33,799 nucleotides of DNA, taken from NCBI GenBank assembly GCA_934489735.1, contig CAKSSR010000023.1, positions 1 through 33,799 on the forward strand, in the 5' to 3' direction. How positions within the stretch are numbered: the first letter of the stretch is position 1; each line of letters begins with the position of its first letter. The notes below the pieces were generated by a model that was not told the origin of the DNA, ran no database searches, and saw nothing but the letters and a program-made list of their open reading frames with translations. The translations under genes were made by a program, and so were the position numbers. The stretch comes from an uncultured Eubacteriales bacterium (GTDB taxonomy: Bacteria; Bacillota; Clostridia; Oscillospirales; Acutalibacteraceae). Below are positions 26,809 to 32,959 of this stretch, one piece after another.

Positions 26809-27150
26809 TTATAATTGTTCTTTAACTTTTGCTGCTTTTCCTACTCTATCACGTAAATAATAAAGCTTACTTCTACGAACCTTACCTTTTCTTACCACTT
26901 GTACATCTGCAACGTTAGGGGAATGAATCGGGAATACTCTTTCCACTCCTATGCCGTAAGAAACTCTTCTAACTGTGAAGGTTTTTGATACTTCGCTGCC
27001 TCTAAATGCAATGACTACTCCTTCAAACATCTGAATTCTTTCTTTTCCGCCTTCCTTAATCTTTACATGTACCTTAACAGTGTCACCCACGTTAAACTTA
27101 GGTAATTCATTTTTCAAAGATTCTTGTGCAATTTTTTTTAAAGCGTTCAT
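26809..27150 (-). CDS. rplS: Ribosomal protein bL19
   Basis: This 50S subunit protein sits at the 30S-50S interface. Its 113 residues have normal length and full bL19 signature: GDTVKVHVKI, EGVVIAFRGSEVSKTFTVRR, GVERVFPIHSP and the basic end KGKVRRSKLYYLRDR. TAGGAGG lies just before the ATG. It has a structured leader upstream and ends about 400 bp before lepB. It gives a firm housekeeping anchor for taxonomic placement. Confidence 0.98.
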   Translation of the reverse strand: MNALKKIAQESLKNELPKFNVGDTVKVHVKIKEGGKERIQMFEGVVIAFRGSEVSKTFTVRRVSYGIGVERVFPIHSPNVADVQVVRKGKVRRSKLYYLRDRVGKAAKVKEQL

Positions 27151-27169
27151 TTTTTATCCTCCTAAATTT

Positions 27170-27213
27170 ACCACACATTCTTTTTGATTAATATCAAAAG
27201 AGGAATGCAGGCC
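27170..27213 (-). promoter_or_regulatory. Structured rplS leader (possible L19 autoregulatory leader)
   Basis: On the minus strand GCATTC pairs with GAATGT outside an inner stem CTTTTGAT-ATTA-ATCAAAAAG, ending about 20 nt before the rplS start. Autogenous L19 leaders are known in Firmicutes; this is a candidate by position and fold only. Confidence 0.4.
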
Positions 27214-27236
27214 TTATTTCACAAAAAATATGCTCT

Positions 27237-27268
27237 ATTATAATAACATATTTCTACACTCTTTTCAA
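27237..27268 (-). promoter_or_regulatory. Possible rplS promoter
   Basis: TATAAT (plus-strand 27237-27242) lies about 90 bp upstream of rplS. The best -35 is TTGAAA (27263-27268) at a long 20-bp spacing, so only the -10 is well supported. Confidence 0.35.
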
Positions 27269-27430
27269 GTCCCAATTTTTCTTTCAACTCAAAATAATAA
27301 TATCAACACATACTTGTACTTTTGTTGGCTTTTATCACTTGTTATCGTTTTCTTTCTATTACATCCCAACTTTCTTTCTAATTAATCTTTCATTTTTTAT
27401 ATTCGCTGGTTACTTTTATCAATACTAATC

Positions 27431-27475
27431 TAAAAAATATCAAAAGAGGCTATCCCATTTATTGAGAAGCCCCTT
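27431..27475 (-). terminator. Intrinsic terminator after the AAA+ gene
   Basis: AAGGGGCT (68-75 of this 27400 block) pairs with AGCCTCTT (27444-27451) as an 8-bp stem with one G-U pair, followed on the minus strand by TTGATATTTTTTA. It starts 6 nt after the stop codon. Confidence 0.75.
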
Positions 27476-27481
27476 GTATTC

Positions 27482-28882
27482 TTAAGATTCTATAAATATT
27501 TTATCATTCTCTTTATTATACTTTATCTTGAATTCATTAGACTTTTTGTTTCCTGAATTTATGTGGTTAATCAATGCGCTTCTAATGTCTTTCAAAAGCG
27601 AGTCAACTGCTCGTCCACCAAGATGATGTTCTTCAAATGATTTAGCAACTTCCATTAAAGATGCTTCGTCCCACTTAATATTTACATTATATTTCTTACT
27701 ATAATAGTTCTCTATCTTGCCCATGTTTCGACTAATTATTTCCTTGTAATCGTCGCTGTTTAAATCTTTGAATTTTATTAAATACCTATTGTATCTGTTA
27801 TACAAACTTGGTTCTAACTTTTTAATTTGTTCCTCAGTCTCATTTGATGTAGCTATTAAGATCGATCCAGACGCATCTATACCATTTATTTGACCTGTGT
27901 CTCCAAAATTCCTTAACATTTCGTCAACGCTGCCACCAAGAGTATATCCGTTTTCATCTTTTGCCTCTATTTTCTGCAACTTATTATCGAATATTCTCAT
28001 TTTATCTACTTCGTCTAAGCAATAAAGTGTCGGTTTCCTGTTCTTCACTTGCTTCATGAATTCAGTATCTCTTTCTGTCTTTACTTTGCCATCATCGTTC
28101 TTTATCGGTTTAATTAGTCTCGATGCTACTGATGTAGCTCCGTTACCTTTGTCCTCAATCGCATCTGACATCCTGCAGACGCAAGAATTTAGTCCCATTT
28201 CCTCTTGTATTATTTTCATTACAGTAGATTTACCTGTTGCTGGCTCGCCTGTAAAGTATAATATTAGTCCACCTTCGAATTTTTCCCCATTTTCTTTTGC
28301 TTCTATCATAGATTCAAAATATCCTGTCATTACTTCTAAAATTCTGTCTATAGCCTTTTCCTGTCCTATTACTTCTTTTCTCAATCTTGTCTCAATTCTC
28401 TTAAGTATTTCTCCATAATTATCAATATTAATGCCTCTATGCGTCATTTTATAGATAAATCTATCTACAGGTGACCACAAGCGGACCATAGTCTGTCTTG
28501 CAAATTCAGTCAAACCGGTACATTTGGAAGCAATATATAGTCCAGCCACCCACGGTACGTAACGAAACATTTCATTCATTTTAACAGTATTTATTTCATT
28601 TAAACTTTCTAGATCATTTTTAGTAAATGCCTCATATTCCTTTTCCAGAAACCATTTTTTTCTAGCCTCTCTTACATTTGCCTTTGTTATATCCGTTCCA
28701 TCTTCTTTTTTCCCATCTATTGGCTTTATTCTTTTTCGCTTTTCCTCGTTTTGTGCTTCAACAATTGCTTTACATACAACTGCAACGTCGTCCTTGGCGT
28801 TGCTCATCATAGCGAATGAATTTAATCCCAAACTCAATGCTAATCCAATTGATAAAACTTTTAATTTTTTATTCTTTCTCAT
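27482..28882 (-). CDS. AAA+ ATPase with Sec signal peptide (ClpB/torsin type)
   Basis: This 466-residue protein starts with a clear signal peptide (1-29: MRKNKKLKVL, hydrophobic core, then SNA-K). The single AAA+ module is of the Hsp100 second-domain kind: EVIGQEKAIDR (170-180), Walker A GEPATGKST (212-220), Walker B LDEVDK (289-294), sensor-1 Asn in ATSN (344-347) and sensor-2 GGRAV (422-426). The small helical lid follows. All catalytic motifs look intact. KRKRIKP at 48-54 is NLS-like. TAGGAG lies 7 nt before ATG 28882. ATP is absent outside bacterial cells, so an exported ATPase makes sense only if it acts where host ATP is present, or if the N-terminus is a membrane anchor. Torsins in the eukaryotic ER are the closest architectural parallel. 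The substrate is unknown. Confidence 0.85.
   Translation of the reverse strand: MRKNKKLKVLSIGLALSLGLNSFAMMSNAKDDVAVVCKAIVEAQNEEKRKRIKPIDGKKEDGTDITKANVREARKKWFLEKEYEAFTKNDLESLNEINTVKMNEMFRYVPWVAGLYIASKCTGLTEFARQTMVRLWSPVDRFIYKMTHRGINIDNYGEILKRIETRLRKEVIGQEKAIDRILEVMTGYFESMIEAKENGEKFEGGLILYFTGEPATGKSTVMKIIQEEMGLNSCVCRMSDAIEDKGNGATSVASRLIKPIKNDDGKVKTERDTEFMKQVKNRKPTLYCLDEVDKMRIFDNKLQKIEAKDENGYTLGGSVDEMLRNFGDTGQINGIDASGSILIATSNETEEQIKKLEPSLYNRYNRYLIKFKDLNSDDYKEIISRNMGKIENYYSKKYNVNIKWDEASLMEVAKSFEEHHLGGRAVDSLLKDIRSALINHINSGNKKSNEFKIKYNKENDKIFIES
28721..28741 (-). other. NLS-like cluster KRKRIKP in the AAA+ protein
   Basis: Residues 48-54, in the Lys/Glu-rich linker just after the signal peptide, read KRKRIKP. 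This matches the K-[KR]-x-[KR] core but not the leading Pro or trailing hydrophobic residue of the repeat-protein motifs. Confidence 0.3.
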
Positions 28883-28936
28883 ATTTTTTCTCCTATTCTT
28901 TTACAATTTTAAAACCAACCATAACCTTATGGTTTT

Positions 28937-28984
28937 ATTATAACATATCCAGATCACGTTTTGTTGTTCTTAATCAAATCTTAA
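28937..28984 (-). promoter_or_regulatory. Promoter of the AAA+ gene with direct-repeat box
   Basis: The extended -10 is TGT-TATAAT (plus-strand 28937-28945) with no -35 consensus. The direct repeat TTAAGA-N5-TTAAGA (28968-28984; plus strand TTAATC-N5-TTAACA) starts 42 bp upstream. It is nearly identical to the box at 17464-17480 (TTAAGATTTnATTAAGA). Confidence 0.6.
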
Positions 28985-28995
28985 CATAAAAATTT

Positions 28996-29040
28996 TAAAA
29001 AGATACCTTCCGGCACTTAATCGTGCTCAAAAGATATCTT
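28996..29040 (-). terminator. Intrinsic terminator after the FMN reductase gene
   Basis: On the minus strand AAGATATCTTTTG(A)GCAC pairs with GTGCCGGAAGGTATCTT (about 17 bp, one bulged A, several G-U pairs) around a short loop and is followed by TTTTTAAAATTTTT. Confidence 0.85.
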
Positions 29041-29058
29041 AAATAAGCCAATTTTTTC

Positions 29059-29601
29059 TTATATTTTCCTTCCCATTTCATATGCTCTCATAAGGGCTTC
29101 GTGACCTTTTATGTCCCCCATCTCATTAACTCCTCCAGCAAATACAGTCCCTGCAAGTCGTGCATTACTAAAACAGTCAACCCATCCTTGAACTGCCTTT
29201 TCAGTTCCTTCAAATGTACTGCTACCAGCGTCTTCAGCTGCTGTAGCTAGCAAATAAATGTCTCTAAATAAGTAATCAGATCCGTAAAGAGGGTTAGCTC
29301 TATCTAACATAGTCTTCAATTGTCCACTCACGCTGTAATAATATACTGGCGTTGCAAAGACTACCACGTCAGATGTCAACATTTTCTGAGCAATTTCAAT
29401 AGCATCGTCTTGGATCACGCATTTGTTTGTATTCAAACATCCAAAGCATCCTTTGCAGAATGAAATTTTTTTATCATATAGATAAACTTTTTCAACTGAA
29501 TTTCCTGATTCCACTGCCCCTCTTTCAAATTCGTTAACCAAGCATTCAGAATTTCCTCCTTTTCTTGGACTTGAGGAAATAATAATCACTTTTTTACTCA
29601 T
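29059..29601 (-). CDS. NADPH-dependent FMN reductase / flavodoxin-like protein
   Basis: This 180-residue flavodoxin-fold protein has the FMN phosphate loop SSSPRKGGNS near the start. CKGCFGCLNTNKC (about 49-61) is the Cys pattern found in iron-sulfur flavoproteins and related anaerobe reductases. ATPVYYYSVSGQLKTMLDR binds the flavin ring. It probably reduces a quinone or other small electron acceptor using NAD(P)H. It has its own promoter and terminator, so it is a single-gene unit. Confidence 0.88.
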   Translation of the reverse strand: MSKKVIIISSSPRKGGNSECLVNEFERGAVESGNSVEKVYLYDKKISFCKGCFGCLNTNKCVIQDDAIEIAQKMLTSDVVVFATPVYYYSVSGQLKTMLDRANPLYGSDYLFRDIYLLATAAEDAGSSTFEGTEKAVQGWVDCFSNARLAGTVFAGGVNEMGDIKGHEALMRAYEMGRKI

Positions 29602-29640
29602 TTTGCTTCATCTCCCGTTATTAATTGATTTAACTTAATG

Positions 29641-29669
29641 AGTATAATGCATTATTTTTCAAATTTCAA
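29641..29669 (-). promoter_or_regulatory. SigA promoter of the FMN reductase gene
   Basis: TTGAAA (plus-strand 29664-29669) and TATACT (29641-29646), 17 bp apart, each match consensus at 5 of 6 positions, about 40 bp before the start. Confidence 0.65.
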
Positions 29670-29674
29670 CTAAA

Positions 29675-30148
29675 TCAATTTAAAACGGCTATAGCTATAT
29701 TCAAATAAGTTGCAAAAGAAACCCACATTAGGTAAGGAACTAGCAGCCATGCGGCTCTTTTTGAAATACTGCCGAAGCTAAATATATTAGCGACGATTAT
29801 CAATAGCAGCATAATTATAATAAAAACTGAAAAATCGTAATTTCTTAGATTAAAAAATACTATCGTCCAGATAAAATTTACAATCAAATCTAACCCGTAC
29901 AAAGTAAATGCTGTTTTTTTCTTCTCTATGTCAACATTTGTCGACTCCCAGATTACATAAGACGCAATTCCTATTAAAATAAATAATATAGTCCATACCA
30001 TTGGAAATAAAAAACTTGGGGGAGATAATGGCGGAAGTATAATATCCTTATAAATATCCATTGAGTCCTTAGTTGATATAGCGCTCAGCAGTCCCACGAC
30101 AATCGGAATCAATATATTAATAATCAAAGATTTCCATTTTATAATCAT
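29675..30148 (-). CDS. tspO: TspO/MBR family membrane protein
   Basis: This five-helix membrane protein of the TspO / peripheral benzodiazepine receptor family binds porphyrins and related ligands. Family marks are PPLSPPSFLFPMVWTILF after helix 1, the GIASYVIW segment, and VPYLMWVSFATYLN in the last helix. The start at ATG 30148 (157 residues) is chosen; TTG at 30154, 6 nt after AAGGG, is equally possible. It lies 20-25 nt after spmB, so it is co-transcribed with spmAB. Its link to spore genes is not understood. Confidence 0.9.
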   Translation of the reverse strand: MIIKWKSLIINILIPIVVGLLSAISTKDSMDIYKDIILPPLSPPSFLFPMVWTILFILIGIASYVIWESTNVDIEKKKTAFTLYGLDLIVNFIWTIVFFNLRNYDFSVFIIIMLLLIIVANIFSFGSISKRAAWLLVPYLMWVSFATYLNIAIAVLN

Positions 30149-30173
30149 AAACAAACTCTTCCCTTCTCAAATC

Positions 30174-30695
30174 TTAAGCAAATAATAAATTTACAATCCA
30201 AACGGCTACAAACACTCCAATTATGTCTGCAATAATCGCACATGCGACTGTATGTCTAATATTTTTTACACTAGTGGCGCCAAAATATACAGTGATAGCG
30301 TAAAAAGCTGTCTCCGTCGATCCCATTATGACAGATGATATCTTACCAATTATTGAGTCTACACCATAATTTTTAAATATATTGTCTAATATTGCAATAG
30401 ATCCACTTCCAGAAATCGGTTTCAGTATGACCAAAGGTATAATTTCGTTTGGAATATGTATCAAATTGCAAAATGATTTTAAAAAAGATGACAAAATATC
30501 TATTGCCCCTGATGACTTTAGCATAGAGACAGATACTATCAACCCAACAAGAGTCGGTACAAGAGCAATTAAAGACTTCATTCCGTCTCTTGCGCCGTTA
30601 ACAAATTCATCAAAAACCGATACCTTCCTTACATATCCAAAGACAATTATAACAAATATTATACTAGGTACTATTACAATTCCTAACTTATTCAT
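30174..30695 (-). CDS. spmB: Spore maturation protein B
   Basis: This 173-residue membrane protein is the SpmB partner of SpmA, needed for spore core dehydration in Bacillus. It shows VFDEFVNGARDGM, ALVPTLVGLIVS, KPISGSGSIAI and GSTETAFYAITVYFG, all typical of the family. The start overlaps the spmA stop by 8 nt. This supports a spore-forming lineage, although no other sporulation gene is in view. Confidence 0.95.
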   Translation of the reverse strand: MNKLGIVIVPSIIFVIIVFGYVRKVSVFDEFVNGARDGMKSLIALVPTLVGLIVSVSMLKSSGAIDILSSFLKSFCNLIHIPNEIIPLVILKPISGSGSIAILDNIFKNYGVDSIIGKISSVIMGSTETAFYAITVYFGATSVKNIRHTVACAIIADIIGVFVAVWIVNLLFA

Positions 30696-31269
30696 AATAT
30701 TTATTCCCCAATACCTTCGATAATATTACTCCTATTAAAAGTGTGATTAAAGATGTCACCCATATGCATGGCAGAATGTCAAAAGGGTTAACCGATCCAT
30801 GTTCTTTTCTTAATATAGACATCATTGTAGGTATCAATTGTAATGAAGATGTATTCAATATAACAAATGTCACCATACTATTGCTTGCTATACTTCTCCT
30901 GTTATTATTCTTGTCTAACTCTTTCATCGCCGCTATTCCTAAAGGTGTCGCTGCATTTCCTAGTCCTAATATGTTAGCGCTTATATTTAAACAAATTGCA
31001 TCAAGTGCTTTACTACCTTTCTTTAAATCTGGAAATAAAATTCTTAATATAGGATATAATAAGTTGGACAATCCTTTACTTATTCCACTTTTGTCTGATA
31101 TATTCATTATTCCACTCCAAAAGCACATCATTCCCAACATACTTATACATAAAGTTATTGCATCCTTACTTCCATTGAACACTGCATCTGTTAATTTATC
31201 CATACGTCCTGTAATTATTGCTGATATAATGCTTATTATTATCATGATCCCCCATATTAAATTTAACAA
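30688..31269 (-). CDS. spmA: Spore maturation protein A
   Basis: This membrane protein of about 193 residues contains VFNGSKDAITLCISMLGMM, NILGLGNAATPLGIAAM and SMVTFVILNTSSLQLIPT, the SpmA signatures. The start is set at TTG 31269, giving MLNLIWGIM (Bacillus SpmA starts MVNIIW). AGGTGAT lies 6 nt upstream. An upstream in-frame GTG at 31278 falls inside that ribosome site, so it is unlikely. The ribosome site is itself part of the terminator stem that ends the arginine deiminase gene. Confidence 0.94.
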   Translation of the reverse strand: MLNLIWGIMIIISIISAIITGRMDKLTDAVFNGSKDAITLCISMLGMMCFWSGIMNISDKSGISKGLSNLLYPILRILFPDLKKGSKALDAICLNISANILGLGNAATPLGIAAMKELDKNNNRRSIASNSMVTFVILNTSSLQLIPTMMSILRKEHGSVNPFDILPCIWVTSLITLLIGVILSKVLGNKYYE

Positions 31270-31308
31270 AAAAATCACCTGCCTATTTTATAATAATAAG
31301 CAGATGAT
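31268..31308 (-). terminator. Intrinsic terminator of the arginine deiminase gene, overlapping the spmA ribosome site
   Basis: A 14-bp stem (31074-type numbering: arms 31274-31287 and 31295-31308, two G-U pairs) with a 7-nt loop is followed on the minus strand by a run of six to seven T. The 3' arm contains AGGTGAT, the Shine-Dalgarno sequence of spmA, and the TTG start lies at the end of the T run. Confidence 0.85.
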
Positions 31309-31339
31309 AAAAATATTCATATTATATTCAATTATTTAT

Positions 31340-32710
31340 TTACTCTTCTCTGACAAACGGCATCGACATACATCTCGGGCCACCACGTCCTCTTGATAAT
31401 TCAGAGCCTTCTAATTCTATAACCTTTATTCCATTGCTTCTTAAAGCTTCATTTGTTACAGTATTTCTATCATAAACAACTACAACTCCTGGTGCAATGC
31501 ATAAAGTATTCGAGCCATCGTTCCATTGTTCTCTTGCCCCTGCTACATCGTCGCCATTTCCGCATGGTATTAACTTGACTTCTTTCACTCCGAGGTAACC
31601 AGCTAAAGTATTTTCTAGCTTGTCTGTAACTTCTCTTATATTGATTGTATCCGGGTCCTCACCCTTTGTCAATTCAAATGTCTGCAATGTCTTTCTTATT
31701 TCTGGATGAATAGTAAACTTATCATAATCAACTTGAGTAAATACTGTATCAAGATGCATCATTGCTCTATTCACTGGTATATTAAATGCAACTATTGTCT
31801 CAATAGAGTTGTCCTCTCCAAATATATTCTTAGCCAATTGCTCCAATGCCTGAGGTTCTGTCCTCTGTGACATTCCCACTGCTAAAACTTTGTCAGTTAA
31901 ATTAAGTATATCTCCACCTTCTATGTGATATTTGTTATACCTATTATAATATCTAGTTACATTGTCTCTATATTTCGGATGATAATTGAAGATGTACTCT
32001 CCATAAATTGTCTCTCTATTTCTCGTAACGGAATACATTTTGTTAAGACTTACTCCATTTCCTATACATGCAAAAGGATCTCTCGTAAAATACAAGTTCG
32101 GCATCGGATCCGCTACAAAAGGATAGTCGTTCCCAGCTAGCATGTCCAAGTTAACTTCTCCATCAAGGTCTTCTGCTATCTCAGAATATCTTATTCCCTC
32201 CATAGTTTTTAATATCAAATCCTTATTATTGTCATAAGAATTCAAAAGATCATAAACAGCTTGTCTCTGCGATAAAGATGTTATCCCTGATTCGTCTATA
32301 AATTGCCATATAAATTGTTCCCTAACCTCTTCATCTTCTATCGATTCCGCAGCAAGGTCCTCTAAATAAAGTACTTTTACTCCGTTGTCTCTTAAAATTT
32401 GAGCAAACTTGTCATGTTCTTTCTGAGCAAGTGGTAGATAAGGAATATCGTCAAATAACAATCTCTCTAAAGTATTAGGCGTAAGATTTAATAATTCATT
32501 TCCAGGTCTATGCAAAAGGACTTCTTTTAATGGTTTGATCTCACTTTTGACATTTATGGGCGAACTCTCTTCAATTTTACCTATGTTCTCAATATCCCTT
32601 CCATTACTCTGTACACTTGATATTGCATTGATTGAAATTATGTTAATAGATAATGCTAATACCAACGAGGTTGATAATCCACTAATCAACCTTCTCATTG
32701 TTTTTTTCAA
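31340..32710 (-). CDS. arcA: Arginine deiminase with Sec signal peptide
   Basis: It hydrolyses arginine to citrulline and ammonia. The 456-residue product starts at TTG 32710, which has AAAGGAG 9 nt upstream and follows a consensus promoter. An in-frame ATG at 32782 lies inside that promoter and is rejected. Residues 1-29 form a strong signal peptide (MKKTMRRLIS, hydrophobic core, then INA-I), followed by a linker and then the full enzyme from INVKSEIKPLKEVLLHRPG. Active-site motifs are YFTRDP, HIEGGD, HLDTVF and GRGGPRCMSMP with the catalytic Cys at 447, so it should be active. Bacterial arginine deiminases are normally cytosolic and sit with arcB/arcC/arcD; none is seen here. Export suggests it removes arginine outside the cell or in a host compartment. 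Confidence 0.93.
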   Translation of the reverse strand: MKKTMRRLISGLSTSLVLALSINIISINAISSVQSNGRDIENIGKIEESSPINVKSEIKPLKEVLLHRPGNELLNLTPNTLERLLFDDIPYLPLAQKEHDKFAQILRDNGVKVLYLEDLAAESIEDEEVREQFIWQFIDESGITSLSQRQAVYDLLNSYDNNKDLILKTMEGIRYSEIAEDLDGEVNLDMLAGNDYPFVADPMPNLYFTRDPFACIGNGVSLNKMYSVTRNRETIYGEYIFNYHPKYRDNVTRYYNRYNKYHIEGGDILNLTDKVLAVGMSQRTEPQALEQLAKNIFGEDNSIETIVAFNIPVNRAMMHLDTVFTQVDYDKFTIHPEIRKTLQTFELTKGEDPDTINIREVTDKLENTLAGYLGVKEVKLIPCGNGDDVAGAREQWNDGSNTLCIAPGVVVVYDRNTVTNEALRSNGIKVIELEGSELSRGRGGPRCMSMPFVREE

Positions 32711-32749
32711 AACTATGCACTCCTTTAAAATTAATAAAATATAGCTAAG

Positions 32750-32778
32750 ATTATATACAAAAAAGCTTTTTATGTCAA
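32750..32778 (-). promoter_or_regulatory. Consensus SigA promoter of the arginine deiminase gene
   Basis: TTGACA (plus-strand 32773-32778) and TATAAT (32750-32755) are 17 bp apart, a perfect consensus match, placing transcription start near 32743. This supports TTG 32710 as the translation start. It lacks the direct-repeat box of the three other exported-protein promoters. Confidence 0.9.
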
Positions 32779-32959
32779 TCATATATTTTTCGAAATCTTC
32801 TTATTTTTTCAATCAAATTTAAATCAATCTTTAAAAAAACATAATATATACATAAATATATTTAGTAAATATCCAAGAATAGTAATCAAATATTTCCAGT
32901 TTTTATGTCGCTTTGAATACTTTCAATCATAATATCTCAAAAATTCTTATTTACTTTTC

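Noticed and set aside
31270..31278. GTG 31278 as the spmA start
   Set aside because: The GTG is part of the AGGTGAT ribosome site of TTG 31269, and the shorter form matches Bacillus SpmA at its N-terminus.
31309..31345. Sporulation sigma-factor promoter before spmA
   Set aside because: GAATATT resembles a SigE -35, but no matching -10 occurs at proper spacing.
32711..32782. Longer arginine deiminase start at ATG 32782
   Set aside because: The ATG lies within the consensus promoter, upstream of the predicted transcript start. It has no ribosome site, and the added residues spoil the signal peptide. TTG 32710 has AAAGGAG at good spacing.
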